64,000 nt of DNA from Pseudomonas viridiflava. GTDB taxonomy: Bacteria > Pseudomonadota > Gammaproteobacteria > Pseudomonadales > Pseudomonadaceae. The stretch spans positions 62,001 to 126,000 of the forward strand of contig NZ_UUIS01000074.1 of NCBI RefSeq assembly GCF_900589395.1, read 5' to 3'. The position numbers were made by a program, and so were the translations under genes. The first letter of the stretch is position 1, and each line of letters opens with the position of its first letter. The notes beneath the pieces were generated by a model. The model saw only the letters and a program-made list of their open reading frames with translations. It had not been told where the DNA came from and made no database searches. Shown here in pieces: positions 1 to 8,899 of this stretch.

Positions 1-2101
1 CCAGGCCGCGTTTGCCCGCATTCCCGTTGACCAGCGCACCCCGGAAATGAAAGCGCTGGCCGAGGAAGTCACCATGACGGTGCAGGTCAACCTGGCGGTC
101 AGCATTGCCAAGCGCGGTCAGCGTCAGGAAGCGCTGGCGCTGCTTGACCGGCTGCTGCCGATGGCCAGTGCCACGCCGGAGCGCCAGCTGACGCTGGCCA
201 GTGCCTACATCGACGCCGGTGAGGTGGAGCGCGGACGGGCCATGGCTCGCACGGCCATCGCCCAGATCCGCACGCCGTCGACCGATCGCACGCTGCAATA
301 CGCCGGCGTCCTGCTCACGGCCGGCGACGATGCACAGGTCAACCTGATCCTGCGCAACCTGCAAAGCCAGTCGATGAATGCGCAGACCCGCAAGCGCTAC
401 GACGATCTGCTGTACCAATACCGTATTCGCCAGGCCGACCTGCTGCGTGAAGGCGGCGACCTGACCGGTGCCTACGACACCCTGGCCCCGGCGCTGGCCC
501 AGCGTCCTGACGATATTCAGGGCGTGTCGGCGCATGCCCGGCTGTACACGGCCAAGGGTGACAGCGCCAAGGCGTTCCAGCTCTACAAGCCCTTGCTGCA
601 GCGCCAGCCCAACGACCCGCAAGTGCTGCTGGGCGCGGCCGATGCAGCGGTCAAGGCCAATGACCGCACGTTTGCCGACCAGGCGCTGGCCCAGTTCCTC
701 AGGCTTGGGCGCTATGACGCGCTGACGCTGACCGAAGCGGCCCGCATCTACGAGAGCATCGGCAAGAGCGGTGCCGCCGAAGAATTGCTGCGCAAGGCGG
801 TCGCCATCGAGCAGGGCGAGAAGCAGCGCGCGATGGCCATGCAGGTCACGCCGGCTGCCGGTATGGGCACCTCTGCGGGCTCGCGCAGCGTGGCGTCGGC
901 CGATGCGATTCCGGCACCGGCCCAGGCCACGCTCAACGGCGACGCCGACAGCAGTGCGCTCAGCGGTGCCCAGAGCGCCCTGAGCCGTATTCTTGAAAAA
1001 CGCAGCGGCTATGTCAGCCAGGGGCTGAGCGTGACCAGCAACAACAGCGAGGCCGGCCTGGGCAAGCTGACCATGGTCGAGGCGCCGCTGGAGATCAACC
1101 TGCCGATGGGCGATAACCGCGTCGTGGTGCGTGCCACGCCGGTGACGCTCAACAGTGGCAGCGTGTCGGCCGATGCCGGCAGCCGTTTTGGTGATGGGTC
1201 GGCCGGTGCAGCAGGGTCCAACCGTGAAACCGGCGTGGGCCTGTCGGTGGGCTTCGAGCGTCCGGCCGAAGGCCTCAAGGCTGACATCGGCTCGACGCCG
1301 ATGGGCTTCCAGTACACCACCGTCGCCGGGGGTGTCAGCGTGGATCGCCCCTTGGGCGAAAACCCCAACCTGCGTTATGGCTTGAACATCTCGCGGCGCC
1401 CGGTGACTGACAGCGTGACCTCGTTCGCAGGCTCCACCGACGACCGCAGCGGCCTGTCGTGGGGCGGCGTGACGGCCAACGGTGGCCGCGGCCAGGTCAG
1501 CTACGACAACCAGACCATCGGCGGCTACGGCTACGGTTCCTGGCACAAGCTGGTGGGCAACAACGTCAAGGCCAACAGCCGTGGCGAAGTCGGCGGTGGC
1601 GTCTACTGGTACCTGAACAATACCGAGAACAGCAAGCTGACCGCCGGTGTGAGTGTCATGGCCATGAGCTACGACAATGACCAGAACTACTTCACCTACG
1701 GCCATGGCGGCTATTTCAGCCCGCAGAGTTTCTTTGCCATTGGCATCCCGGTGATGTGGTCGCAGCGTTCCGAGCGTTTCAGCTACCAGGTCAAGGGTTC
1801 GGTCGGCGTCCAGCACTTCAAGCAGGACGGAGCGGCGTACTTCCCCGACGACAGCGCCATGCAGGCCGCGTCCGGGCAGAACTACGACGGGCAAAGCAAG
1901 ACCGGCATCGGCTACAGTCTGAGCGCGGCCGGCGAATACCGCATCGGCGGCAACATGTTCCTGGGTGGCAACGTGGGGCTGGATAACGCCCGCGATTACC
2001 GTCAGCTCAGTGGTGCCCTGTACATGCGCTACATGCTCGAGAACATGACCGGCCCCATGGAATTGCCCGTCAGTCCTTACAGCTCGCCTTATTCCAACTG
2101 A
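1..2101 (+). CDS. bcsC: Cellulose synthase outer-membrane protein BcsC/WssE, 5' truncated by the window
   Basis: The reading frame is open from base 2, so the start lies upstream; about 699 residues are visible. The first ~260 visible residues are TPR-like helical repeats (for example around LAQRPDDIQGVSAHARLYTA). After a low-complexity Ala/Ser linker comes a Gly/Tyr/Asn-rich beta-strand region, from about residue 340 to the end, typical of the BCSC_C barrel. The family forms the periplasmic TPR scaffold and outer-membrane exit pore for cellulose. The next gene starts 13 bp downstream, and the order that follows matches the wssE-F-G-H-I order known from P. fluorescens SBW25. The catalytic subunits should lie just left of the window. 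Confidence 0.9.
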   Translation, partial: QAAFARIPVDQRTPEMKALAEEVTMTVQVNLAVSIAKRGQRQEALALLDRLLPMASATPERQLTLASAYIDAGEVERGRAMARTAIAQIRTPSTDRTLQYAGVLLTAGDDAQVNLILRNLQSQSMNAQTRKRYDDLLYQYRIRQADLLREGGDLTGAYDTLAPALAQRPDDIQGVSAHARLYTAKGDSAKAFQLYKPLLQRQPNDPQVLLGAADAAVKANDRTFADQALAQFLRLGRYDALTLTEAARIYESIGKSGAAEELLRKAVAIEQGEKQRAMAMQVTPAAGMGTSAGSRSVASADAIPAPAQATLNGDADSSALSGAQSALSRILEKRSGYVSQGLSVTSNNSEAGLGKLTMVEAPLEINLPMGDNRVVVRATPVTLNSGSVSADAGSRFGDGSAGAAGSNRETGVGLSVGFERPAEGLKADIGSTPMGFQYTTVAGGVSVDRPLGENPNLRYGLNISRRPVTDSVTSFAGSTDDRSGLSWGGVTANGGRGQVSYDNQTIGGYGYGSWHKLVGNNVKANSRGEVGGGVYWYLNNTENSKLTAGVSVMAMSYDNDQNYFTYGHGGYFSPQSFFAIGIPVMWSQRSERFSYQVKGSVGVQHFKQDGAAYFPDDSAMQAASGQNYDGQSKTGIGYSLSAAGEYRIGGNMFLGGNVGLDNARDYRQLSGALYMRYMLENMTGPMELPVSPYSSPYSN

Positions 2102-2114
2102 TTGAGAGAACCCG

Positions 2115-2780
2115 ATGCCTTCCGTACTTGCCGGTATGACGCTCCTGGTGCTGGGGGAAAGCCATATGAGTCTGGCCGACCACCTGATGGAACCGTTGCA
2201 TGACAACCTGACCCGTCAGGGCGCCATCGTGCATTCGATCGGCGCCTGCGGTGCCAGTGCCGGTGACTGGCTGCTGACCAAGAAAGTCGATTGTGGTGCC
2301 GAGCAGAAAGGTAACGGCAAGATCGTCATCAAGGGCCGTGACGCCACCACCACGCCCATCGGCGAGCTGATCGCTGCCGACAAGCCGGACCTGGTGGTGA
2401 TTGTCATCGGCGACACCATGGCGTCCTATGACAAGCCCTCGTTTCCCAAGACCTGGGCCTGGCAGAGCGTCACCAGCCTGACCAAGGCCATTGCGGCCAC
2501 CGGCACCAAGTGCGCCTGGGTCGGACCGGCCTGGGGCAAGGTGGGCGGCATGTACCAGAAAAACGATGCGCGCACAGAATTGATGTCCAAGTTCCTGGCC
2601 TCCAACGTGGCACCTTGTAGCTACATCGATTCGCTGAGCTTCTCCAAACCGGGGCAGTGGATCACCACTGACGGCCAGCATTTCACCGTGGCCGGCTACA
2701 AGGCCTGGGGCACCGCCATTGGCAATGCGCTGGGGCAATTGCCCGCCACCAGCGTCAGTGCCGGCGCAGCCAAGCCGTGA
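2115..2780 (+). CDS. wssF: SGNH/GDSL-like cellulose acetylation protein WssF
   Basis: This 221-residue protein has SGNH-hydrolase hallmarks: LGESHMS near the N-terminus (block I, GES in place of GDS), IGACGAS (block II), a VIGDT segment and DGQHFTVAGY near the C-terminus holding the Asp/His pair. Position 2 in the acetylation block after bcsC matches WssF of the SBW25 wss operon, where wssF-I are linked to partial acetylation of cellulose. There is no clear signal peptide, only a short hydrophobic start, so its compartment is uncertain. Its stop codon overlaps the next start (GTGA), which implies translational coupling. The exact step it performs is inference from family and position. Confidence 0.8.
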   Translation: MPSVLAGMTLLVLGESHMSLADHLMEPLHDNLTRQGAIVHSIGACGASAGDWLLTKKVDCGAEQKGNGKIVIKGRDATTTPIGELIAADKPDLVVIVIGDTMASYDKPSFPKTWAWQSVTSLTKAIAATGTKCAWVGPAWGKVGGMYQKNDARTELMSKFLASNVAPCSYIDSLSFSKPGQWITTDGQHFTVAGYKAWGTAIGNALGQLPATSVSAGAAKP

Positions 2781-3451
2781 CCTGTGTACGCTGGATAGCC
2801 TGCGCAGGTGCAGGCCTGCTGGCCAGCCTGGGCGCGCACGCCGCCGAGATTGCCTTGTACCCCACCGGCCCCGCCGAAGACTCGGCGTTCATCCGCTTCG
2901 TCAATGCCACGCCGGCCGCGTTGGAGGTGATCGCCCAGCCAGGCCAGGCACCGCTGCGTCTGGAGTCCGCGGCGCCGGTGTCGGCGTTTTTCCCGGTGCA
3001 GACCAAGACGGCGGTCAAGGGCACGCTGGTCAGCGGCACGCAGCGCCTGGAGATGACCCAGACCGTTGCCCCCGGCGAGTTCGCCACGGTAGTGGCCGTG
3101 CCCCGCGCCGATGGCACCGTCGCCCAGGTGGCGGTGCGCGAAGCGCCGGATGATTTCAATGCCCTGAAAGCCTCGCTGGCGTTCTTCAGCCTCGATGCCG
3201 GTTGTGTGCAGGCCAGCCTGCGTCCGGCCGGACGCACGGCCGATCTGTTCAAGGCGGTGGCCGATGGCACCTTGCAGCGTCGCTCGATCAACCCGGTCAG
3301 GCTGGCGGTGCAACTGGTGTGTGCCAACGCCACGGTCGGCGAGCCCCTGGACCTGGGCGAGCTCAAGGCTGGCGAGCGCTACAGCGTACTGCTGCTGCCA
3401 TCCGCCAGCGGCCCGCGCCTGTTGTCGACGATGGATACGTTGTCCCACTGA
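2777..3451 (+). CDS. wssG: Periplasmic AlgF-like cellulose acetylation protein WssG
   Basis: This protein of about 224 residues starts at a GTG overlapping the wssF stop. An N-terminal signal peptide is evident (hydrophobic ACAGAGLLASLGAHA followed by AE). The body shows the AlgF pattern: a YPTGP-type start, phrases such as FIRFVNATPAALEV, and an all-beta character. AlgF-family proteins act in the periplasm in exopolysaccharide O-acetylation alongside AlgI and AlgJ/AlgX. Its place between the SGNH protein and the MBOAT gene fits WssG. A similar AlgF-like gene lies at 19313-19963 in the minus-strand operon. Confidence 0.8.
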   Translation: MTCVRWIACAGAGLLASLGAHAAEIALYPTGPAEDSAFIRFVNATPAALEVIAQPGQAPLRLESAAPVSAFFPVQTKTAVKGTLVSGTQRLEMTQTVAPGEFATVVAVPRADGTVAQVAVREAPDDFNALKASLAFFSLDAGCVQASLRPAGRTADLFKAVADGTLQRRSINPVRLAVQLVCANATVGEPLDLGELKAGERYSVLLLPSASGPRLLSTMDTLSH

Positions 3452-3472
3452 TCGGATCGGGCAGTTGTCGTC

Positions 3473-4888
3473 ATGGTCTTTGCTTCGCTTGAGTTTCTCT
3501 TGCTGTTTCTGCCGGCGTTCATGCTGGTCTACTCGTTGGGGCGGCCGTCGTGGCGCAACACGATTCTGCTGGTCGGCAGCTGGCTGTTCTATGGCTGGCT
3601 GAGCCCGTTGTTTTTGGCGCTGCACATGGTCCTGACCGTGGTGGCCTGGGTCGGCGGGCTGCTCGTCGACCGCAGCCGCGAAGGCTCGAACACACGCATG
3701 CGCTGGCTGGTCGGGCTGATCGTGCTCAACGTCGCGGTCTTGTGCTGGTACAAGTACGCCAACATCCTGGCCCTGACGGCCAATGAGCTGATGAGCGCCT
3801 ATGGTGCGATGCCCTTCGCGTGGCAGCGGGTGGCGTTGCCGGCAGGGCTGTCGTTCATCGTGCTGCAGGCCATTTCGTACCTGGTGGATGTGCACCGGCA
3901 CACCGTGCCGGTGGAACGCAGCTTCATCAACTACGCCACCTACATCTCGATGTTCGGGCATTCGATCGCCGGGCCCATCATTCGCTACGACTGGGTGCGG
4001 CGCGAGCTGAACCAGCGCTACTTCAACTGGCAGAACTTCACCCTCGGCGCACGGCGCTTCATGATCGGCATGAGCATGAAGGTGCTGGTGGCCGATACTT
4101 TGTCGCCGCTGGTGGATGTGGCCTTTCATCTGCCGCAGCCAACGCTTGTCGATGCCTGGATCGGCTGCCTGGCGTATTCGCTGCAGCTGTTCTTCGACTT
4201 TGCCGGCTACAGCGCCATGGCCATCGGCCTGGGACTGATGCTGGGTTTTCACTTTCCGGAAAACTTCGACCGTCCCTATCTGGCCCGCAGCATTCAGGAC
4301 TTCTGGCGCCGCTGGCACCTGTCGTTGTCGAGCTGGCTGCGCGATTACCTGTACATCGGCCTGGGCGGCAACCGCCATGGCACCTGGAACACCTACCGCA
4401 ACCTGTTTTTGACCATGGCCATCGCCGGGCTCTGGCATGGTGGCGACAGCTGGAATTACCTGCTGTGGGGCGCCGCGCATGGCATTGCACTGTGTGTCGA
4501 CCGCGCCTGGGCGCATTCCAGCCTGCCGGGCGTGCCCAGGCCGCTGGCGCACGGGTTGACCCTGCTGTTCGTGTGCCTGGCCTGGACGCTGTTTCGCTCA
4601 CCGGACTTCCCTACCGCGATGACGATGTATGCCGGCCAGTTCGGCCTGCATGGCGTGGCCCTGGGCGATGCCCTGGCGGTGACGCTGCGACCGGCGCATG
4701 GCATGGCAGCCCTGCTGGGCGTCTTGTGTGTGCTGGCGCCGCTGCTGCAACGCCGTGTTGAACAGCGCTGGGCGCACAACGGGCTGTTCGTGGCGGGCGC
4801 AGCCCTGTGGCCGGTGGCGGGCTTCTTGCTGTCGTTCGCGCTGATTGCCAGCCGCGAGACGGTGCCGTTCTTGTACTTCCAGTTCTGA
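3473..4888 (+). CDS. wssH: MBOAT O-acyltransferase AlgI/WssH
   Basis: This 471-residue polytopic membrane protein belongs to the AlgI branch of the MBOAT family. Visible motifs are FWRRWHLSLSSWLRDYLYI, GLGGNRHG and AGLWHGGDSWNYLLWGAAHG; the LWHG histidine at about residue 322 is the conserved catalytic one. The family moves acyl groups from a cytoplasmic donor across the inner membrane for transfer to periplasmic polysaccharide. It sits 21 bp after wssG and 10 bp before wssI. The window holds a second MBOAT gene at 7508. Confidence 0.9.
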   Translation: MVFASLEFLLLFLPAFMLVYSLGRPSWRNTILLVGSWLFYGWLSPLFLALHMVLTVVAWVGGLLVDRSREGSNTRMRWLVGLIVLNVAVLCWYKYANILALTANELMSAYGAMPFAWQRVALPAGLSFIVLQAISYLVDVHRHTVPVERSFINYATYISMFGHSIAGPIIRYDWVRRELNQRYFNWQNFTLGARRFMIGMSMKVLVADTLSPLVDVAFHLPQPTLVDAWIGCLAYSLQLFFDFAGYSAMAIGLGLMLGFHFPENFDRPYLARSIQDFWRRWHLSLSSWLRDYLYIGLGGNRHGTWNTYRNLFLTMAIAGLWHGGDSWNYLLWGAAHGIALCVDRAWAHSSLPGVPRPLAHGLTLLFVCLAWTLFRSPDFPTAMTMYAGQFGLHGVALGDALAVTLRPAHGMAALLGVLCVLAPLLQRRVEQRWAHNGLFVAGAALWPVAGFLLSFALIASRETVPFLYFQF

Positions 4889-4898
4889 GGGGCCGGCC

Positions 4899-6041
4899 AT
4901 GACCCGATCGTCCAACGTACCGCAACCGCCCAGCGAACTGTCGCTGCGCATCAGCCCGGTGGCCGGCGTGACCCTGGCCGTGTTCATGGGCATCGGCCTG
5001 CTGGCCTGCGGGTTGTTGATGGCCAGCGGCAAGGTCCAGTGGCTGCCGGCCAGGGTCGATCGCGACACGCTGCTGCACGGCGAGGTGACCCATGCCCTGG
5101 CCAGGCAACTGTCCGCAACCTTCCTGGCCGGGCAGGCGGCCAACCTGGAGCGCGGCGCCAGCTGGCTGTTGCTCAAGGACACCGGTCCACGCGTGCGCCA
5201 GGGCTGTCCGGGCTGGTTGTTCCTGACCGACGAGCAACGGATCAACCGCAACGCCCAGGCCAATGAGCGCACCAAGGCCCAGGCGGTCATCGACCTCAAG
5301 CAGCGGCTGGGCAAGCAGGGCATTGACCTGTGGGTCATGGTGGTGCCGGACAAGAGCCGCATGGCGGCCAATCAGTTGTGCGGGCTGTATCGCCCGCAAC
5401 AATTGCACAACCGTGTGGTGCGCTGGAGCGGCATGTTGCAGGCCGCTGATGTCCACGTCCTGGACCTGACCGCGACGCTGCAGCCGTTGGGCGATGCGGC
5501 TTTCTTGCGCACCGACACACACTGGAGCGAAACCGGTGCCAGTGCCGCCGCCGCCGCCATGGCCCGACACCTGGAGGAGGCCGGTTTCAAGGCCACCCCG
5601 AGCCGCGCCTTCGACACCCGGGTGGCCCCGCTGGCGCCTCGCCCTGGTGACCTGGTGCGCCTGGCCGGGCTCGACTGGCTGCCGCTGTCGCTGCAACCGG
5701 CGCCGCAAAGCGTGGCCCAGACCACGATCAGCGAGCAGGTCGAAGCCGCCTCGCAGGGGGGTGAAAGCCTGGATGACCTGTTTGGCGATGCCGACCTGCC
5801 CAATGTCGCGCTGATCGGCACCTCGTTCTCGCGCAATTCGGCATTCGTCGATTTCCTGCAACGGGCGCTGGGCGCGCCGATCGGTAACTTCGCCAAGGAC
5901 GGTGGCGAGTTCTCCGGCGCCGCCAATGCCTACTTCGCCAGCCCCGCCTTCATCCAGACGCCACCCAAGGTGCTGATCTGGGAGATTCCGGAGCGCGATC
6001 TGCAGACGGGGTATGTGCCGGTGGAAATCGGGCGGCAGTGA
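4899..6041 (+). CDS. wssI: AlgJ/AlgX-like SGNH acetyltransferase WssI
   Basis: The start is placed at the ATG at 4899, preceded by GAGGGG, giving about 380 residues. One N-terminal membrane anchor or uncleaved signal is visible (GVTLAVFMGIGLLACGLLMA). Two AlgJ/X catalytic signatures are present: DTHWSETGAS near residue 206 (Asp/His pair) and IGTSFSRNSAF near residue 307 (nucleophile Ser). The family transfers acetyl groups to the polymer in the periplasm. It is the last gene of the cellulose acetylation block; REPIN palindromes follow directly, so the transcript probably ends there. Confidence 0.85.
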   Translation: MTRSSNVPQPPSELSLRISPVAGVTLAVFMGIGLLACGLLMASGKVQWLPARVDRDTLLHGEVTHALARQLSATFLAGQAANLERGASWLLLKDTGPRVRQGCPGWLFLTDEQRINRNAQANERTKAQAVIDLKQRLGKQGIDLWVMVVPDKSRMAANQLCGLYRPQQLHNRVVRWSGMLQAADVHVLDLTATLQPLGDAAFLRTDTHWSETGASAAAAAMARHLEEAGFKATPSRAFDTRVAPLAPRPGDLVRLAGLDWLPLSLQPAPQSVAQTTISEQVEAASQGGESLDDLFGDADLPNVALIGTSFSRNSAFVDFLQRALGAPIGNFAKDGGEFSGAANAYFASPAFIQTPPKVLIWEIPERDLQTGYVPVEIGRQ

Positions 6042-6081
6042 GCGGTATATCCACCCTTGTAGCTCGCCCCGTGTCACTGAC

Positions 6082-6400
6082 ACCGCGCCAAGGCGGAGCG
6101 CTGTCGCGCAGCAAACACTGGGCTGTGGAGGCGGCTTGCCGGCGATGGCTATGGGGCAGGCGCAGCAGGTGTGTTGGTCTTGCTGGCCTCATCGCCGGCA
6201 GAGCCGCCTCCCACAGGTTGATGTGGTCCTGGATTTTGTGCCTCCCACAGGATTGATGTTGTCCTGGATTTTGTGCCTGGCACCGGACTGTGGGAGGCGG
6301 CTTGCCGGCGATGGCTATGGGGCAGGCGCAGCAGGTGTATGGGCCTTGTTGGCCTCATCGCCGGCAGATCGGGACGCCGACCGGCCCTCCCACAGATTCG
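6082..6400. repeat. Two REPIN-type palindromic repeats downstream of wssI
   Basis: Two copies of one element, about 6123-6215 and 6289-6395, begin TGTGG(G)AGGCGGCTTGCCGG and end with the complementary CCGCCTCCCACAG. They share the inner phrase ATGGCTATGGGGCAGGC. A partial arm lies at 6238-6250. The flank at 6096-6120 (CGCTGTCGCGCAGCAAACAC) reappears inverted at about 17253-17280. Related copies lie at 12180-12390 and 17104-17216. Such elements are non-coding and mobilised in trans by RAYT transposases; no RAYT gene is in the window. Confidence 0.85.
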
Positions 6401-6435
6401 ATGTGATCCCGGATGTACATAGCTATGGCGTTTAT

Positions 6436-6470
6436 ATATAGCTATCTATCTAGCTATATATATTGATAGC
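6436..6470. repeat. TAGCTATC-type AT-rich repeat at the 3' end of the RES toxin gene
   Basis: A TATATAGCTATCTATC tract followed by TAGCTATATATATTG stands out from the GC-rich surroundings. It matches repeats around the plasmid genes (49829, 49915, 50949, 52931, 53161) and one at 11339. The RES toxin stop codon (TAG) lies inside it. Confidence 0.7.
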
Positions 6471-6890
6471 ACCCTCGACCACCCCTGCAAAGCCCGGATA
6501 ACGGGGGTTTAGCAGGTAATTGAACTCATGCGCCACTTGAACGCTGGGCACGGCCAGGGCCAGGCTCTGGTTCGATTCCAGCCACTGATCACCCAGCCAG
6601 GCGGTGGCAGCCGGGGCCGGTTCGCCGCGCCAGTCGAGGGGCAGGTCGGTGCAGGGCAGGTGAAGGATGAAGGCTTCATCCAGCGTCAACTCGAGCATTG
6701 CGAAATGGCGCATGACCGCACCGTCGTTCAGGTGCATCAGGGTTTCGAGGCGTGCCAGGGCCTGGCTGCCGGCGCCGTATACGCACGCCTGCCCCTTGCT
6801 GTTCCAGCGCCCGCCGTGACGACTGGCCACCTCACCGTCGAAGGCCTGGGCCAGCCAGCGGCGCTTGATCAGTCGATAGATACGGATCAC
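6450..6890 (-). CDS. RES-domain toxin of a RES/Xre toxin-antitoxin system
   Basis: This 146-residue protein shows the RES fold pattern: IYRL at the N-terminus, GGRWNSKGQACVYGAGS, the ALARLE helix, and NYLLNPRYPGF near the C-terminus. RES toxins such as MbcT and ParT degrade or modify NAD+ (established for family members). The start is a GTG overlapping the antitoxin stop (GTGA), so the pair is translationally coupled. The gene ends within an AT-rich TAGCTATC repeat that supplies the stop codon. The length is near the usual 150-160 residues, so it is probably intact. Confidence 0.85.
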   Translation of the reverse strand: MIRIYRLIKRRWLAQAFDGEVASRHGGRWNSKGQACVYGAGSQALARLETLMHLNDGAVMRHFAMLELTLDEAFILHLPCTDLPLDWRGEPAPAATAWLGDQWLESNQSLALAVPSVQVAHEFNYLLNPRYPGFAGVVEGAINIYS

Positions 6891-7327
6891 GCCATCACCC
6901 CATGTTCCAGGCGCCCGATCAGGTCGAGCACGCTGTGCGATTCAGCCGAGGTGATGAGCATGTCCAGCGGCCGACGCAGGTCAAGGCCGGCGACCGGGTG
7001 GATGAGCCAGCGCTGCACGGCGTCGGTATGGCCCTCGAACAATGCCAGGGCGGCGGCGTAGATCGAGGCCAGGCGAAACAGGCGGTCGCTTTCCTCGACA
7101 TTGAAGCGGCCGGCTTTGAGGCGTCGTTGCAGGGTGGCCGGGGCGATGCCCAGGTGTTCGGCCAGGGTCGAGCGATTGATGTCCAGGGCGTCGGCCAGAT
7201 GGTCGAACACCGCATGAGGCAATCCTTTGCGCAGGGCGTCATGCAGTTGCACGCCACGCGGTGCCAGGCCCAACCATTGCCAGAAATCTTCGGCAGAACC
7301 TGTTGTCCGAGGGAAGTCGAAAGACAT
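6887..7327 (-). CDS. Xre/MbcA/ParS-type antitoxin (DUF2384)
   Basis: The start was chosen at the ATG before SFDFPRTTG, giving 146 residues; an upstream TTG would add seven. The protein has an HTH-like segment (STLAEHLGIAPATLQRRLKA) and the C-terminal ALALFEGHTDAVQRWL and LDMLIT region typical of DUF2384 antitoxins. These antitoxins bind and block the RES toxin and usually repress their own promoter. Its stop overlaps the toxin start. The pair is transcribed away from the MBOAT cassette, with about 180 bp between the divergent starts. Confidence 0.85.
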   Translation of the reverse strand: MSFDFPRTTGSAEDFWQWLGLAPRGVQLHDALRKGLPHAVFDHLADALDINRSTLAEHLGIAPATLQRRLKAGRFNVEESDRLFRLASIYAAALALFEGHTDAVQRWLIHPVAGLDLRRPLDMLITSAESHSVLDLIGRLEHGVMA

Positions 7328-7507
7328 GGGAAATTCCGTTTGACCCAATAGTTGACTGCGCTGTGTAGCACATCCGCCTTTAAATCGGATCGTTGGAGGG
7401 TCTTATTCTATCCATTCGAATACATCCTGTTACATGTGCAGAGGCTCTGACATAATCGCGCCGCAACGCCCCAGCCCGCTTGATTTCTGAAGTAACGGAC
7501 TACGTTG

Positions 7508-8899
7508 ATGAGCTATTTTTCGATCGAATTCGGTCTGTGTTTCCTGCCTTTTTTCATCCTCTACTGGTGTCTGTGTGCCCGCCCGCGTGTGCAGAATGCA
7601 CTGCTGCTGGCGGCCAGCTACGGCATCCTGGCCACCTTCAGCCTGAATTTTCTCTATGTACTGCTGGGCTACACCTTGGTGGTGTGCGGCCTGGGGCACC
7701 TGAGTGCGCGCTGGCCGGGACGCTGGTTTGTCCGTGGGCTGATCCTGGCGGTGGTGCTGGGCTGTTTCTATGCCTTCAAGTACCAGGACCTGATGGCCAG
7801 TGCGGTGCAGGCGGCCGGCTTGCCGCTGCAGTGGCCGGTGCTGCAATTGCTGCTGCCGGTGGGGCTGTCGTTCTATGTGTTCCACTCGGTCAGCTACCTG
7901 GTGTCGATCAACCGCGGCGAGCTCAAGCCGGTGGCCTTGCCGGACCTGGCCTTGTACCTGGCGTTTTTCCCCAGCCTGATTGCCGGGCCGGTCAATCGCG
8001 CCTTGGACTTCATGCCGCAGATTCGTCCGACCGAGGTGCGCCAGGTGCTGGACCCTTATCGCGCGCTGGGGCTGATCGGCCTGGCGGCGGTCAAGTTGTT
8101 CCTGCTCAGTTCGTGGCTGGCCAACGAGTGGGTCGACCCGGTCTTCGATACACCGTCTGCCAGTTCGGCCGAGCAGATCCTGCTGGCGGTCTATGGCTAC
8201 TCGCTGCAGATCTATTTCAACTTCAGCGGCTACACCAACCTGGTCACCGGCATTGCGCTGCTGCTGGGCTTTCGCCTGCCGGAGAACTTCAACTACCCGT
8301 ACCTGGCGCATAACCTCAAGGAATTCTGGGCACGCTGGCACATCAGCCTGTCGCGCTTCATCCGCGACTACATCTACATCCCGCTGGGCGGCAACCGCCA
8401 CGGGCTGTGGCCGGGCATGCTGTACATGATGATCGCCATGCTGATTTCCGGCCTGTGGCATGGCGCCAGTGTCAACTTCATCGTCTGGGGCGCGCTGCAC
8501 GGCGTGGGGCTGGCGATCTACAAACTGTGGGCGACCTGGGGCCCGGGTGAGTCCGATAAGCCCGTGGCGCGACTGCTGGCCCGGTTGCTGACGTTCCATT
8601 ACGTGGCGCTGGCATGGATTTTCTTTCGCAGCGCGACGCTGGACGATGCCATCGAGTTGCTCAAGGGCCTGGGCGGGTTGTCCCTGCAAGGGCTGGACAG
8701 CGAGGCAGGCATCAGCGTGATGGTGTGTTGGGTACTGCTGCTGCTGTACCCCACCTGGGTCCGTTTCATGCGCGAGCTGTTCGCGGCCAGCCAGCGAATT
8801 CCGGCAGTGCTGTATCCGGTCATGCTGGGGTTGTTCATTTCCGTGGTCATCTTTGCCTCGCCTGCCGGCGTACCGGGTTTTATCTATGCCAGTTTCTGA
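7508..8899 (+). CDS. MBOAT O-acyltransferase (AlgI family), second copy
   Basis: ATG at 7508 is used; a TTG directly before it is possible. The 463-residue polytopic protein carries the MBOAT motifs FWARWHISLSRFIRDYIYI, PLGGNRHG and SGLWHGASVNFIVWGALHG, with the catalytic-type His near residue 318. It is an AlgI/PatA-like membrane acyltransferase. It overlaps the next gene by 14 bp and is followed by two SGNH proteins, a common MBOAT-SGNH arrangement for polysaccharide or peptidoglycan O-acetylation. It differs from WssH and lies in a separate operon. The acceptor is not shown by the sequence. Confidence 0.88.
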   Translation: MSYFSIEFGLCFLPFFILYWCLCARPRVQNALLLAASYGILATFSLNFLYVLLGYTLVVCGLGHLSARWPGRWFVRGLILAVVLGCFYAFKYQDLMASAVQAAGLPLQWPVLQLLLPVGLSFYVFHSVSYLVSINRGELKPVALPDLALYLAFFPSLIAGPVNRALDFMPQIRPTEVRQVLDPYRALGLIGLAAVKLFLLSSWLANEWVDPVFDTPSASSAEQILLAVYGYSLQIYFNFSGYTNLVTGIALLLGFRLPENFNYPYLAHNLKEFWARWHISLSRFIRDYIYIPLGGNRHGLWPGMLYMMIAMLISGLWHGASVNFIVWGALHGVGLAIYKLWATWGPGESDKPVARLLARLLTFHYVALAWIFFRSATLDDAIELLKGLGGLSLQGLDSEAGISVMVCWVLLLLYPTWVRFMRELFAASQRIPAVLYPVMLGLFISVVIFASPAGVPGFIYASF